Positions 54,674-62,916 of a DNA stretch of 64,000 nucleotides are shown here, piece after piece. Made by a program: the position numbers and the translations under genes. The number at the start of each line of letters is the position of its first letter. The first letter of the stretch is position 1. The notes under the pieces were generated by a model that was not told where the DNA came from, ran no database searches, and was given only the letters and a program-made list of their open reading frames with translations. This DNA comes from a virus, in the IMG/VR virus record IMGVR_UViG_3300009082_000016, positions 108,724 through 172,723 of that record. One strand, 5' to 3'.

Positions 54674-55591
54674 CTACACGATGCTGGTCACGATCCCGTT
54701 CTTCACGGTGATCGTCTTGCCGTCCGTCGTCGTGAACGTCCCGGTGACACCCGTGTGCGTCGAGCCACCCTCCCGCGTCTTGAAGCCCGCCTCGGCGTGG
54801 ACGTAGCCCGTGCCCGCATCCTCGTTCCGGCCTGCCGAGATTCCACCCTTCACCGTCCAATCGGACAACGGCTCGCTGTACCCGATGCCGCCAGGGCCAC
54901 AACCGTCCTCTGCGACGACACTGAACTTCTTGGTGACCGTCCCGCCTCCGCTGCGCGGGATGGCCTTGATGCAGTAGGCCCTGTCGATGATCGAACCGGG
55001 GTCATCCGCCTGCGGTTGGAAAGCGAACACGCTCACCGCATCCTTGATCCGTCCGGCGCCACCGTTGTTGCACGACACCACGCCGAACAGCGCAGCGACC
55101 ATGTCGATGATCCCGGTGCCCGAGTGGTAGACACTGGCTTCGCATCCCATCAGGTCAGGGTGGTTGGCGTAGCCACAGCCCATGTTGGAGCTGTTCCCCG
55201 GCGGAACGTCGGCGGACATCTGCGTCGCCCATCCCCGCTCCGTCGTGGAAGTCGGAGGGTTGGCGATCAGGCGTACGAACGCCGCCCGGTTCCCGTTACC
55301 GGGGACCACGGCAGCCACGGTGCTGATCAGCCGCAAGACGTACTGCTTGGGGTAGTCGAAGATCGCAAACGGGGGCCACGGTCGCTTGGGGTGGTCGTTC
55401 GTCCCAACCAACAGCGACCCGGTAGTGCTGTCCACATGGGGCATCTCGGACGGCGTGGTCGCATCGTCCCGATGGTCGGCTCCCCCTACTCCAACGATCC
55501 CAGCCAACAGGCGGCGGATCGCAGACAGCACCCCCGTCTTCGCCCGATGCTCGACGAGGTCCGCTTCGATCTGCGCGTTCGACTTTGGCAC
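54674..55591 (-). CDS. Tail appendage protein with PKSNA N-terminal motif
   Basis: Encodes 305 residues. I prefer the GTG at 55591: it gives PKSNAQIEADLVEHR, aligned with the neighbour's N-terminus, and places GGAGG 8 nt upstream, whereas the ATG at 55597 is only 2 nt from it. Beyond a helix (GVLSAIRRLLAGIVGVG) the protein is a Gly/Ser/Thr-rich beta structure ending in TVKNGIVTSIV. It is probably a fibre or spike. Confidence 0.6.
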   Translation of the reverse strand: MPKSNAQIEADLVEHRAKTGVLSAIRRLLAGIVGVGGADHRDDATTPSEMPHVDSTTGSLLVGTNDHPKRPWPPFAIFDYPKQYVLRLISTVAAVVPGNGNRAAFVRLIANPPTSTTERGWATQMSADVPPGNSSNMGCGYANHPDLMGCEASVYHSGTGIIDMVAALFGVVSCNNGGAGRIKDAVSVFAFQPQADDPGSIIDRAYCIKAIPRSGGGTVTKKFSVVAEDGCGPGGIGYSEPLSDWTVKGGISAGRNEDAGTGYVHAEAGFKTREGGSTHTGVTGTFTTTDGKTITVKNGIVTSIV

Positions 55592-55622
55592 CGCCATTTC
55601 CTCCGCAGCACCCGCCGCAACT

Positions 55623-55787
55623 TCACCGCGGCAGGTGCAGATGCCCCGTCGCCCACAGCACGAAGATGATCAGGAGGATCAACCCCAGCGGGAAGAACCC
55701 GCGGGCGCCCCATCTCCCATACCCCCACCCCCCACCACCAATGGCCACTACCAACAGGATCAGGACCAGCACCCACAACAACGACAT
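55623..55787 (-). CDS. DUF3309-like small membrane protein (54 residues)
   Basis: Reads MSLLWVLVLILLVVAIG, then GGGGWGYGRWGARGFF, then LGLILLIIFVLWATG: two membrane segments joined by a Gly/Trp turn, like the DUF3309 family (GWGY...G motif between two hydrophobic halves). It lies in the gap between two tail genes. Function unknown; membrane localisation is clear. Confidence 0.65.
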   Translation of the reverse strand: MSLLWVLVLILLVVAIGGGGWGYGRWGARGFFPLGLILLIIFVLWATGHLHLPR

Positions 55788-55815
55788 GCAACTTTCCTCT
55801 CAGACCCCGATGGGT

Positions 55816-56019
55816 CTACTCCGTCGCACCGTGCGACACCTTCTCCCAGCCCGACCGCTGCTTCACCCAGACCACGACCGGGGTGACGGACAGGTCACGG
55901 TAGACCGAGCCGATCATCCCGGCGAGCGGGTTGGGGTCACCAGTCCCGGCAAGCACCAGCCGCGCCCGCTGCGTCTCGAACTGAGCCTGCATCGACCGCA
56001 CATCATCCAGCGTAGGCAT
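55816..56019 (-). CDS. Small hypothetical protein
   Basis: Encodes 67 residues: helical start (LDDVRSMQAQFETQRARL) and beta-rich end (VTPVVVWVKQRSGWEKV). It lies 9 nt after the beta-helix gene. No family is recognised. Confidence 0.6.
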   Translation of the reverse strand: MPTLDDVRSMQAQFETQRARLVLAGTGDPNPLAGMIGSVYRDLSVTPVVVWVKQRSGWEKVSHGATE

Positions 56020-56028
56020 GGTTGCCTC

Positions 56029-57099
56029 CTACGTCCCGAACCCGACGATCTCGGTGAAGCCCGCGGCGCCCGCACCGGCGCACGGGTTGGAGTATCGCCC
56101 CATCGCCAGCAGAATGGACGGACCCACGTTCGTGATCTCCAAGTTCCCGTTGATGCAGGTGTTGAGGAAGTAGCTGAACGCAGCCGCGTTGGTCGACTCG
56201 GTCTTGTACTCGGTGTTGATCGTGCTGCCGATGCTCAGCCCGTTGTTGCCGTCCGGCCCGATGGCGTAGACGCCCGCGAACGCCTGCACGTCCATCAATG
56301 CGAACCCATCCCCAGTCGAGCCGGCCGGCTCCGCCTCGGTGGTGTCGTAGAACGACACCATCGGAGTGAACGACAGCGACTTGAGCATGAGACAGCCGGC
56401 GACGTTGTGCAACACGATGCCATCACCGGCGATGCAGCTCAGGAAAGCCGGGTTCCCTGCACGACAGAGGAAGAACCCGTTGGGGGCGTTCGCCACAGCT
56501 CCCGCCGCCGTGTCGGTGACGCAGTTGATGAACGCCAGCACGTCCGTGAGGAACGTGGTGGCCGCAACCGGAGCACCGAGGGCGCTGAACGAGAACAGCG
56601 CGGAGTCGTGGTTGTACTTCGAGGTGGACGGGTCCCACACGCCATCGGTGCCCGAGAACCACGCCGGGACGTTCGTCCCGCGCCCGAAGCGCAGGTTGGT
56701 GAACGAGATCGTGCTCGGCTTCTGGGGCAGCGCCACGTCCTCGACCAGCTTCGTCGTGTCACCCTTGTCGGCATGCGCCGGATCCCGGAAGTTGGCGATG
56801 CTCGCCAGCGTGCAGTCGGACACGCACATGGACTTGATGACGATCCCGCCGAGCCCGCCGGCGAGCCCGTTGAAGTGGCAGTTGTCCCGCCGGCAGATCA
56901 CGTCCTCGTCGTAGTAGCCGGGGGCCAGCAGGAAGGCAACGGCCTCCCCCACCGGCAGCGATGCCTCGGCGAAAGTGATGGCATCCTGAACCGACGAGAA
57001 CTGGGCACCCTGCCCCGCCGGGGCGATCGACAGGACGTGGTCCCCGAAGTAGGTGCTGGGGCCACCGCCGCCCCCTCCACCAGCAGGTCGGTACCCCAT
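56029..57099 (-). CDS. Probable beta-helix tail spike
   Basis: Encodes 356 residues. A Gly-rich N-terminal turn (GYRPAGGGGGGGPSTYFG) precedes HVLSIAPAGQGAQFSSVQDAITFAEA, the usual entry to right-handed parallel beta-helices (pectate-lyase fold). Many Asn, Thr and Cys occur in repeated short strands (SFTNLRFG, CIAGDGIVLHNVAGC). Such spikes often bind or cut surface polysaccharide; catalytic residues cannot be placed. Confidence 0.65.
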   Translation of the reverse strand: MGYRPAGGGGGGGPSTYFGDHVLSIAPAGQGAQFSSVQDAITFAEASLPVGEAVAFLLAPGYYDEDVICRRDNCHFNGLAGGLGGIVIKSMCVSDCTLASIANFRDPAHADKGDTTKLVEDVALPQKPSTISFTNLRFGRGTNVPAWFSGTDGVWDPSTSKYNHDSALFSFSALGAPVAATTFLTDVLAFINCVTDTAAGAVANAPNGFFLCRAGNPAFLSCIAGDGIVLHNVAGCLMLKSLSFTPMVSFYDTTEAEPAGSTGDGFALMDVQAFAGVYAIGPDGNNGLSIGSTINTEYKTESTNAAAFSYFLNTCINGNLEITNVGPSILLAMGRYSNPCAGAGAAGFTEIVGFGT

Positions 57100-57101
57100 G
57101 G

Positions 57102-57845
57102 CTACACCTTCCGTCCGACGTACAGGTACGCCTTCTTGCCCGCCCCCAGCGGGGCGTGCTGGAGGAAGACCTTGGTGAAGTCGGTGTTCTCGAACGAGCC
57201 GTGGTCGGTCGTCGTCTGCGGGATGTCGTCGTTCGCGTTGTTGTTGAAGCGCAGGATGAAGTCGCCGTCGGTCTTGATGACCGCCAAGTCACGTCCGACC
57301 AGGCTGCCACCACCCTTGGTGATCTCGACGCCACCCGCACGGTTGACGTTCAAGTCGACCGCAACGCAGTCGTAGGCGTTGTCCCGGTCGGCCGGCACCG
57401 TCACGGCGATCGAGATGCTCTTGCCCGAGAACGGCACGACGTTCCCGTCACCGTCGACGATGCACATCAACGCGGGCGGAATCGGCCGGCGCAGGAACAG
57501 CTGGTAGGTGCCGCCCGCAAACCCGACCGGGATGACCGTGGCGGGCCCGATGATGGACATGACCCCGGTGACCGCCGGGACGGCGGCGACGACCGCCTGC
57601 AGCGACACGGGCGTGCTCACGCCGGGGTCGAAGTCGACCGTGGCGATTGCCCCCAGGAGCGAAGCGGCCTCGGGCCCGCCCGGCACCGGGTTCAGGACGA
57701 CGGCGATGTCATTGTCCTTGGGCTTGAGCTCCATGGACACCGGCGGCGGGCCCGGGTCGTACACCACCGTCCTGGAAACCAGGTACAGCGCGTGAACGCC
57801 GACCACCGGCACGGGCTTGTTGAGATCGGGGTGGATGACTTCCAT
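57102..57845 (-). CDS. Hypothetical beta-rich virion protein
   Basis: Encodes 247 residues, almost entirely beta and Val/Pro/Gly-rich, with several NG and DN turns (IKTDGDFILRFNNNANDD). It lies 2 nt upstream of the beta-helix gene. It is probably a spike base or fibre connector. Confidence 0.6.
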   Translation of the reverse strand: MEVIHPDLNKPVPVVGVHALYLVSRTVVYDPGPPPVSMELKPKDNDIAVVLNPVPGGPEAASLLGAIATVDFDPGVSTPVSLQAVVAAVPAVTGVMSIIGPATVIPVGFAGGTYQLFLRRPIPPALMCIVDGDGNVVPFSGKSISIAVTVPADRDNAYDCVAVDLNVNRAGGVEITKGGGSLVGRDLAVIKTDGDFILRFNNNANDDIPQTTTDHGSFENTDFTKVFLQHAPLGAGKKAYLYVGRKV

Positions 57846-57854
57846 GGTTTCTCC

Positions 57855-58388
57855 CTACCACCAGAACCGGCCGAGGCCGTGAACCAGGGCGTACTCGCTC
57901 GCGAGGCCGGATGGCCGGACGCCCATCATCTCGGACAGGTTGGCTGACACCTTCACACGCTGTTTCAGGTTCTCGTAGCGGCCCTCGTTCTGGCCGATCC
58001 ACTGCTCGATGGCGTTCGCCCGGTCGGACAGGCCGCCGGTCATGAGACCGCCGTCGTTGAACGACAGGTTGTTCCGGATGTGGACCAGAGCCACCGACCG
58101 GAGAATGGTGAGCACGGAGCCGATGACGATCAACGGAGCCCAGCCGGCGGCGATCATCTGGTCGAGCGACTTCACCAGCGGCGGCGGGGTCGAGTTGATA
58201 TCGTCCATCGTGAGCGAGATGGCAAACAGGATGTCCCGCTCCTTCGACTCGACGCCCTCGATGAGCCGGTTCAGCTCCTTGTAGTCGCGCAGGAACGCAC
58301 GCACGCGCTCCACCATGATCGCGTACGACTTGTTCTCCGGGCTCTCGAGGAGCTTCTCAGGAGACTCCGGAACGAGGTCGTCAGCCAC
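57855..58388 (-). CDS. Helical virion-region protein with hydrophobic segment
   Basis: Encodes 177 residues. Long charged N-terminal helices; a hydrophobic stretch at about 83-100 (APLIVIGSVLTILRSVAL); Gly-rich turn; and a C-terminal helix. It could be membrane-inserting or a helical assembly protein. No family is recognised. Confidence 0.6.
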   Translation of the reverse strand: MADDLVPESPEKLLESPENKSYAIMVERVRAFLRDYKELNRLIEGVESKERDILFAISLTMDDINSTPPPLVKSLDQMIAAGWAPLIVIGSVLTILRSVALVHIRNNLSFNDGGLMTGGLSDRANAIEQWIGQNEGRYENLKQRVKVSANLSEMMGVRPSGLASEYALVHGLGRFWW

Positions 58389-58392
58389 AGAA

Positions 58393-59028
58393 TCACTCCG
58401 GCTTCGGGAACTTGCCCTTCTTGCCCTTCTTGTTCCGGTCGAACCTCTCCGGCGCCGGCTCCGCAGGACTCATCGGCGGAATGCCCGGCTGCACCGGTAC
58501 GGCCGAGATGTCACGGAGCTCGATGACCGGCGGCTTCGGATCGTGCTTCTCGACCGGATTCTCCGTGATCGGCACCACCGGGGGAGGCGGAGGCAGTTCC
58601 GGCTCCGGCTCGGGCTTCGGCGTCTTGGCCAGCTCCATCAGATCGGCAATGGAGGGCGGCTCTTCCACGGGCGCCGGCGGCGAAGACGGACGGAACGGGG
58701 TCACGGGGGCCATCACGGCCAGTTCGGGCTTCGGTTTCAGCGGCTGAACCGGGGCCGAGACCGGGACCGGTTCGGGAAGCGGAGCCACGCTGGGCACCGG
58801 CACGGGCGGCGGGTCCCCGAGCGAAACCGGCGCCGACGTCTCAGCGTCGCGGACTTCGATCAGGCCCTGCTGCATGAGCTTCAGGATCTGGTCCTTGTTC
58901 TCGCGGAGCACTGCCTCGGAGATCGGGCAGCGCACGCCGGGGACGACGCGGAAACCGCCGATCTGAATGTTGGCTCCCCCGGTCCTCCGGAGCTGAGCCG
59001 CCGTGTTCAAGATGTAGTAGCTCGCCAC
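58393..59028 (-). CDS. Pro-rich hypothetical protein
   Basis: Encodes 211 residues from the GTG at 59028, preceded by CAGGAGG. A small N-terminal domain (1-60, SYYILNTAAQLRRTGG...ENKDQILKLMQQG) is followed by ~140 residues of Pro, Glu, Val and Lys low complexity, and a basic end (DRNKKGKKGKFPK). An extended linker-like protein, possibly internal to the virion or joining head and tail parts. Confidence 0.6.
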   Translation of the reverse strand: MASYYILNTAAQLRRTGGANIQIGGFRVVPGVRCPISEAVLRENKDQILKLMQQGLIEVRDAETSAPVSLGDPPPVPVPSVAPLPEPVPVSAPVQPLKPKPELAVMAPVTPFRPSSPPAPVEEPPSIADLMELAKTPKPEPEPELPPPPPVVPITENPVEKHDPKPPVIELRDISAVPVQPGIPPMSPAEPAPERFDRNKKGKKGKFPKPE

Positions 59029-59083
59029 GTTGTCCTCCTGTCGAGGCCAAGAATAACAGAGGGCCGCACAGTTGGGAAGGGAG

Positions 59084-59118
59084 CTTCCCCGCCCCGCCTG
59101 GACGACGGGGTGGGGAAG
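59084..59118 (-). promoter_or_regulatory. Strong hairpin after the endonuclease VII-like gene
   Basis: CTTCCCC and CCCCG pair with CGGGG and GGGGAAG with one mismatch (12 bp of stem, 9-nt loop) in the 121-nt gap between the Pro-rich gene and the endonuclease stop codon at 59150. No U-tract follows on the minus strand. It may be a partial terminator or an mRNA stability element that marks the end of the endonuclease unit. Confidence 0.5.
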
Positions 59119-59149
59119 TTCGGTGGGAGACAGGGGGGAGACCTCGAGT

Positions 59150-60001
59150 CTACCTGAAACGCTCCAGGTAGTCAGCAGCAGCACGGAGGACGGCGGGATC
59201 ATCTCCCAGCTGGCCGATGGCACGGTTGCATTTCCCGCAGAGGAGGCCGCGGACGATCCCGGACTTGTGATCGTGGTCGACGGCGAAACGAGGCTGCTTG
59301 CCCATCCGTTGCTGCTGCTTACCACCGCAGATCGCGCAGGCGCCCTGCTGCTTCTCCAGCAGGATCTCGTAGTGGTCGTCGACGCTGAAGGCCTCGAACG
59401 TGAGAGCATCAGGTCGCAGCTGCTCCAGGTACAAGGCCGCCCGACGCAGGCGGTCGGGGTCGTCTCCCAAGGCCCCGACAGCCCTGTTATGATCGACGCA
59501 GAGAAGGCCACGAGGCCTACCGGTCTTGTGGTCATGATCAACGGCAAGCAGAACTTCGACTTCAACGCCGCGAACGATCCGGGGAGGCTGCGGGTGCCGG
59601 CAGACGGCACAAACCCCGTCTTGCTCTTGGAGCAGGCGGGCGTACTCCTCGGCGGTGATGCCGTACGTCTTGAAACGCCGGGATCGATTGCACTCCCGAT
59701 TCTTCTCCCGCACGCAAGCCCGGCACCAGGCTACAAGACCCCCACTCGGACGTGGCGAAAACTCAGCGACCGGCTTGTCCTCCTCGCAGTGCGGGCACCG
59801 CTTTCGGCCGTCCACGATCGGGATCGTGTAGTGCCCGGGGCCCTTGCCCTCTTTCCGAAGATGGTAGTTCTCCAGAGCCCTCTTGGCCCAGCACGGTCTG
59901 CAGGATGCCCGGTACTGCTGTTTCCCTTCTCGTGTGCCGTTCGGGGAGAACTCAGAGAGGGGCTTCTCGATGTCGCAGATGCTGCAGATCCTCACGTCCA
60001 T
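59150..60001 (-). CDS. Duplicated recombination endonuclease VII-like protein
   Basis: Encodes 283 residues. N-terminal zinc modules come first: ICSICDIEKPLSEFSPN...CRPCW (5-38) and RCPHCEEDKPVAEFSPR...CRAC (68-96). Two endonuclease VII-type HNH units follow: CAVC...AVDHDHKTGRPRGLLCVDHNRAVGALGDDP (131-182) and CAIC...AVDHDHKSGIVRGLLCGKCNRAIGQLGDDP (222-269). The fold cuts branched DNA in T4; here it is doubled, perhaps acting as a built-in dimer. It has its own TTGACA promoter and apparently no ribosome site. Confidence 0.8.
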   Translation of the reverse strand: MDVRICSICDIEKPLSEFSPNGTREGKQQYRASCRPCWAKRALENYHLRKEGKGPGHYTIPIVDGRKRCPHCEEDKPVAEFSPRPSGGLVAWCRACVREKNRECNRSRRFKTYGITAEEYARLLQEQDGVCAVCRHPQPPRIVRGVEVEVLLAVDHDHKTGRPRGLLCVDHNRAVGALGDDPDRLRRAALYLEQLRPDALTFEAFSVDDHYEILLEKQQGACAICGGKQQQRMGKQPRFAVDHDHKSGIVRGLLCGKCNRAIGQLGDDPAVLRAAADYLERFR

Positions 60002-60007
60002 AACGTG

Positions 60008-60035
60008 AGGATAGGGCTTTCCCGCAGATTGTCAA
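60008..60035 (-). promoter_or_regulatory. Sigma-70-type promoter for the endonuclease gene
   Basis: On the minus strand a perfect TTGACA (60035-60030) is separated by 16 nt from TATCCT (60013-60008). The expected start of transcription falls at or within a base or two of the ATG at 60001, so the mRNA would be nearly leaderless, consistent with the lack of a ribosome site. The surrounding segment is AT-rich compared with its neighbours. Confidence 0.65.
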
Positions 60036-60065
60036 CGGGTTCTAAGGTTGGTTAGGAAGAACAGC

Positions 60066-60087
60066 ACAAGTAGTTGGAACTACTTGT
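60066..60087 (-). terminator. Perfect hairpin after the major capsid gene
   Basis: ACAAGTAGTT-GG-AACTACTTGT, a perfect 10-bp inverted repeat 1 nt after the stop codon of the capsid gene. It is AT-rich in a GC-rich genome. On the minus strand it is followed by GCTGTTCTTCC, a weak U-rich tract. It may terminate or attenuate capsid transcription just before the endonuclease promoter, or bind a protein. Confidence 0.5.
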
Positions 60088-60088
60088 A

Positions 60089-61213
60089 CTAGTACTGCGT
60101 GATGATGGGATACACGAGCCCGTCGTCCACGCGGTTGTTGATCGCGCCCATGTCCTTCTCCTCCTTCGGGGTGACGGAGGAGAGGAGGCCCTGGGCGTTC
60201 GTGACGGGCTGCGCGTCGCAGGGGTACAGCTCGAGCTTCCGGATGCCCTCGACCTGGCCGATCCCCATGCCGACCATCGCCCACGCCATCCACACGACCA
60301 TGTTCTCGATCGTGTCGATGTAGAAGGACGTCTGGCCGAGCGTGTAGTTCACGCCCAGGAACTCGGGGGCGACGAAGCCGTACACGTTGCCCGGCCGGAG
60401 GACTTCCGGCTTCAGGCTGCGGACGATGTCGTAGCCGCCGAGCGTCGGGTGCTTGAAGCCCTCGATGGCCGTCTCGGTCGCGATCGCGCCGACCTCGTTG
60501 TACGGCCACGAGAACACGCCCAGGAAGTCGCCGTCGTGGATCAGCATCCGGCTCCCGGACAGGTGCTTGTCCGGGAAGGTCTTGAACAGGTTGACCACGT
60601 CCATCTTCTGGATGGGCAGCGGCACGAAGCTGTCGGGCGCCGCGGCCAGGGAGGCCAGCTCGCCCTTGAAGATCGACCGCTGCACGACGGTGCCGGCCTG
60701 GACCGTGTCCGAGCTCAGCTCCGTCGCCACGCCGCCGTTCGCCTCCAGCTGGAGGGCCTGGACCGCCGCCTCGAAGTGGACGGCCGCCGTCCGGTCCTTG
60801 ATGGCGTCCATGTCCTTCACGGAGTTGTCCTCGATCACCTTGGTGATCGGGTAGTCGTACACCAGCAGCTCCTCCTTCGGCTTCTCGTACCGGAGGGTGG
60901 AGATGCGGCCGAACGACACCGCGAACCGCTTGCCGGAGATCAGCTGCGACTCCGGCCGGCCGCGGATGGAGATCGTCATCGCCCGGCTGCCCGGCTCGAT
61001 GTGGACGATCTTCACCAGGGTGTCGTGCTCCGTGGAGATCTGGCAGTCGGCGCGGGTCACCCCCTCGGGCGGGATGATCTTGTCGAACCAGCTCGCCTCG
61101 CGGATGCGGTCCCGGAGGTAGCCGCCGATCAGCTCGGCGGTCTTGGTCTTCGTGGTGGGGTCGTCCAGCTTGGCCAGGAGCGACTCGTTGTAGATCACAT
61201 CACGTTGCGACAT
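60089..61213 (-). CDS. Major capsid protein
   Basis: Encodes 374 residues. N-terminal helix, then WFDKIIPPEGVTRADCQIS, HDTLVKIVHIEPGSRAMTISIRG, GKRFAVSFGRISTLRYEKPKEELLVYDYPITKVIEDNSVKD: this series matches, from memory, capsid proteins of several large tailed phages with the HK97 fold. The centre includes FPDKHLSGSRMLIHDGDFLGVF, and the gene follows small head-type proteins. The absence of a fused protease is normal. Confidence 0.8.
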   Translation of the reverse strand: MSQRDVIYNESLLAKLDDPTTKTKTAELIGGYLRDRIREASWFDKIIPPEGVTRADCQISTEHDTLVKIVHIEPGSRAMTISIRGRPESQLISGKRFAVSFGRISTLRYEKPKEELLVYDYPITKVIEDNSVKDMDAIKDRTAAVHFEAAVQALQLEANGGVATELSSDTVQAGTVVQRSIFKGELASLAAAPDSFVPLPIQKMDVVNLFKTFPDKHLSGSRMLIHDGDFLGVFSWPYNEVGAIATETAIEGFKHPTLGGYDIVRSLKPEVLRPGNVYGFVAPEFLGVNYTLGQTSFYIDTIENMVVWMAWAMVGMGIGQVEGIRKLELYPCDAQPVTNAQGLLSSVTPKEEKDMGAINNRVDDGLVYPIITQY

Positions 61214-61231
61214 GGTGTTCTCCTTCCTCCA

Positions 61232-61708
61232 TCAGTAGGCGCTGAGGATCCTCAGCGCGTTGCCGGTGGAGCCCGGGAGCTCGAGGACGTACGCGCAGAT
61301 CGCGTCCGTGCCCGCCGCCGCCGTGAGGACCGACCGGTTGGCCCCGTCGAACGCCTGCAGGTCGGCCGCCAGCCCCTGCCCGAGCGCGTTGATGACGCCG
61401 GGGGTGTTGTCGTAGACCCACGTCTGGGCGTGCCAGCGGCCGCCCATGAGGAAGGTCACCAGCTTCGAGTACTGGACGTTGTAGTCCCCCCGGAGCTGGA
61501 AGACCGGGAACGCCATCGGGTTGTTCGGGCCCGCGGGGTTCCGGGTCATCTTGCCCTGGTTGATGTAGGGCGACAGGAACTCGCCCTGGTACAGGATGTT
61601 CGCCGCGCCCGGCTTCAGGATCGCCTCGTCATTGACGGGGTAGTCCTTCCGCGGGAGCGTCGCGATGTCCGGGAAGAACACCCGGAACAGTTCCTTCGGC
61701 AGACTCAT
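61232..61708 (-). CDS. Probable capsid decoration or head protein
   Basis: Encodes 158 residues, beta-rich with Pro/Asn/Gly turns (NPAGPNNPMAFPVFQLRGDYNVQYS) and a C-terminal Ala/Gly-rich part. It lies 18 nt upstream of the capsid gene, a usual position for decoration proteins. No family is recognised. Confidence 0.6.
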   Translation of the reverse strand: MSLPKELFRVFFPDIATLPRKDYPVNDEAILKPGAANILYQGEFLSPYINQGKMTRNPAGPNNPMAFPVFQLRGDYNVQYSKLVTFLMGGRWHAQTWVYDNTPGVINALGQGLAADLQAFDGANRSVLTAAAGTDAICAYVLELPGSTGNALRILSAY

Positions 61709-61751
61709 CGGTCACCTCCTTGCCCTCCGGCACTCAACCGGAGGGGTTGCT

Positions 61752-62141
61752 TCATCCGCCCATGACCCAGCCGTCGAGCTCGGCCTTGGCCACGGCACTC
61801 GGCTTCGCCTCGCCCTTGTTGGCGCCGTCGATCAGCTCGCCCATCTTCGCGATGGACAGGTCGGGAACCATCCGGACAGCCCGCTCGAGGACCTCCAGCC
61901 CGTTCCCGTTCGACGCCATCTTCCGCAGGGCCGCGTCGCGAGCCTCCTCGCTGCCCCACGGGTTCGCCGCGCCGCTCTGGTCCATGGACTCCTTGATCCC
62001 GTCGATCCGAGCCTGGACCTCGAGGGAGGCCAGCTTCTCGCGGAGCTTCGAGTTCTCGGCCACCAGGAGGCGGATCGCCACCGCGCCCTGCTTGGCCATG
62101 AACGCCAACTGCCCCGCCTGCTGCTGGGAGATCTTGATCAT
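61752..62141 (-). CDS. Helical head-region protein
   Basis: Encodes 129 residues starting MIKISQQQAGQLAFMAKQGA. Entirely helical: coiled-coil-like segment (ENSKLREKLASLEVQARIDGIKES) and a C-terminal domain ending ELDGWVMGG. It could be a scaffold or internal head protein. Confidence 0.6.
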   Translation of the reverse strand: MIKISQQQAGQLAFMAKQGAVAIRLLVAENSKLREKLASLEVQARIDGIKESMDQSGAANPWGSEEARDAALRKMASNGNGLEVLERAVRMVPDLSIAKMGELIDGANKGEAKPSAVAKAELDGWVMGG

Positions 62142-62145
62142 CTCG

Positions 62146-62913
62146 TCAGCCTCCCCTGGCGATGTTCGCCAGCACCGCACTGCGAAGGATGTTCGCATGC
62201 GCCGCCTTGACCGTGGGCTCCTCGTCCCCGCTTTCCTGCTCCGCGACGTCCGGGACGGTCGCCTGATCCGCCGCCACCGCCGCCGCCCCGAGGATCGCCG
62301 CCTCGTCGGGGCGGTTCTCCTTCTCGGAGTCGTCGTTGGTGAAGGACAGGATCTGCTCCGTGCTCTGCGGCACGGCCGCTCCGGGCGTCTCCGGGGGCAT
62401 CGAAGGGGACTCACCCGCGCTCGAGAGTTCCGTCGGGAGATTCCCGACCATGGACGGGTCTTCGGCCGCGGTCCGGCGCATGGACGCGGACTTGACCCGC
62501 CCCAGAACACGCGACATCGCGGCGCTGGCCCTCGAACGGGCGTGCTTGCGAAGCGATGCCGTCACCGAAATGCCGCCCTCGTTGGAGACCGGCAGGTCCC
62601 CGGCGAGGTTGTCGATCTCGCGCTCGCCGACCGGGACGTCCCCGGTCTGCCCCGGCATCCCGAACTGGGTCTGCCCCAGCTCGGCCACCGTCAGCGCCGC
62701 CTCCTCCGTCCCGGGCTGCACCCACTGCTGGGGGGACAGCTCGGGCGGCAGGTTGTCCGAGGCCAACGCCTGCGCGACGTGCTCCAGGCCGTCCGCCAGC
62801 TTGAGCATCTCGTCGGGATCGACCGTGGCCGGCTGGTCCGCGGCCTCCTTCTCGAGGCGGTCATCGCCGGCGAAGGCATCCCGGAGCATGCTCTTCAAGA
62901 GAGATCCGCTCAT
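62146..62913 (-). CDS. Low-complexity head-region protein
   Basis: Encodes 255 residues: charged helical N-terminus (SLLKSMLRDAFAGDDRLEKEA), Gly/Pro/Ser-rich middle, a short basic helix (SLRKHARSRASAAMSRVLGRVK) and an Ala/Glu-rich C-terminus. Likely scaffold-like or internal. No family is recognised. Confidence 0.6.
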   Translation of the reverse strand: MSGSLLKSMLRDAFAGDDRLEKEAADQPATVDPDEMLKLADGLEHVAQALASDNLPPELSPQQWVQPGTEEAALTVAELGQTQFGMPGQTGDVPVGEREIDNLAGDLPVSNEGGISVTASLRKHARSRASAAMSRVLGRVKSASMRRTAAEDPSMVGNLPTELSSAGESPSMPPETPGAAVPQSTEQILSFTNDDSEKENRPDEAAILGAAAVAADQATVPDVAEQESGDEEPTVKAAHANILRSAVLANIARGG

Positions 62914-62916
62914 GGG

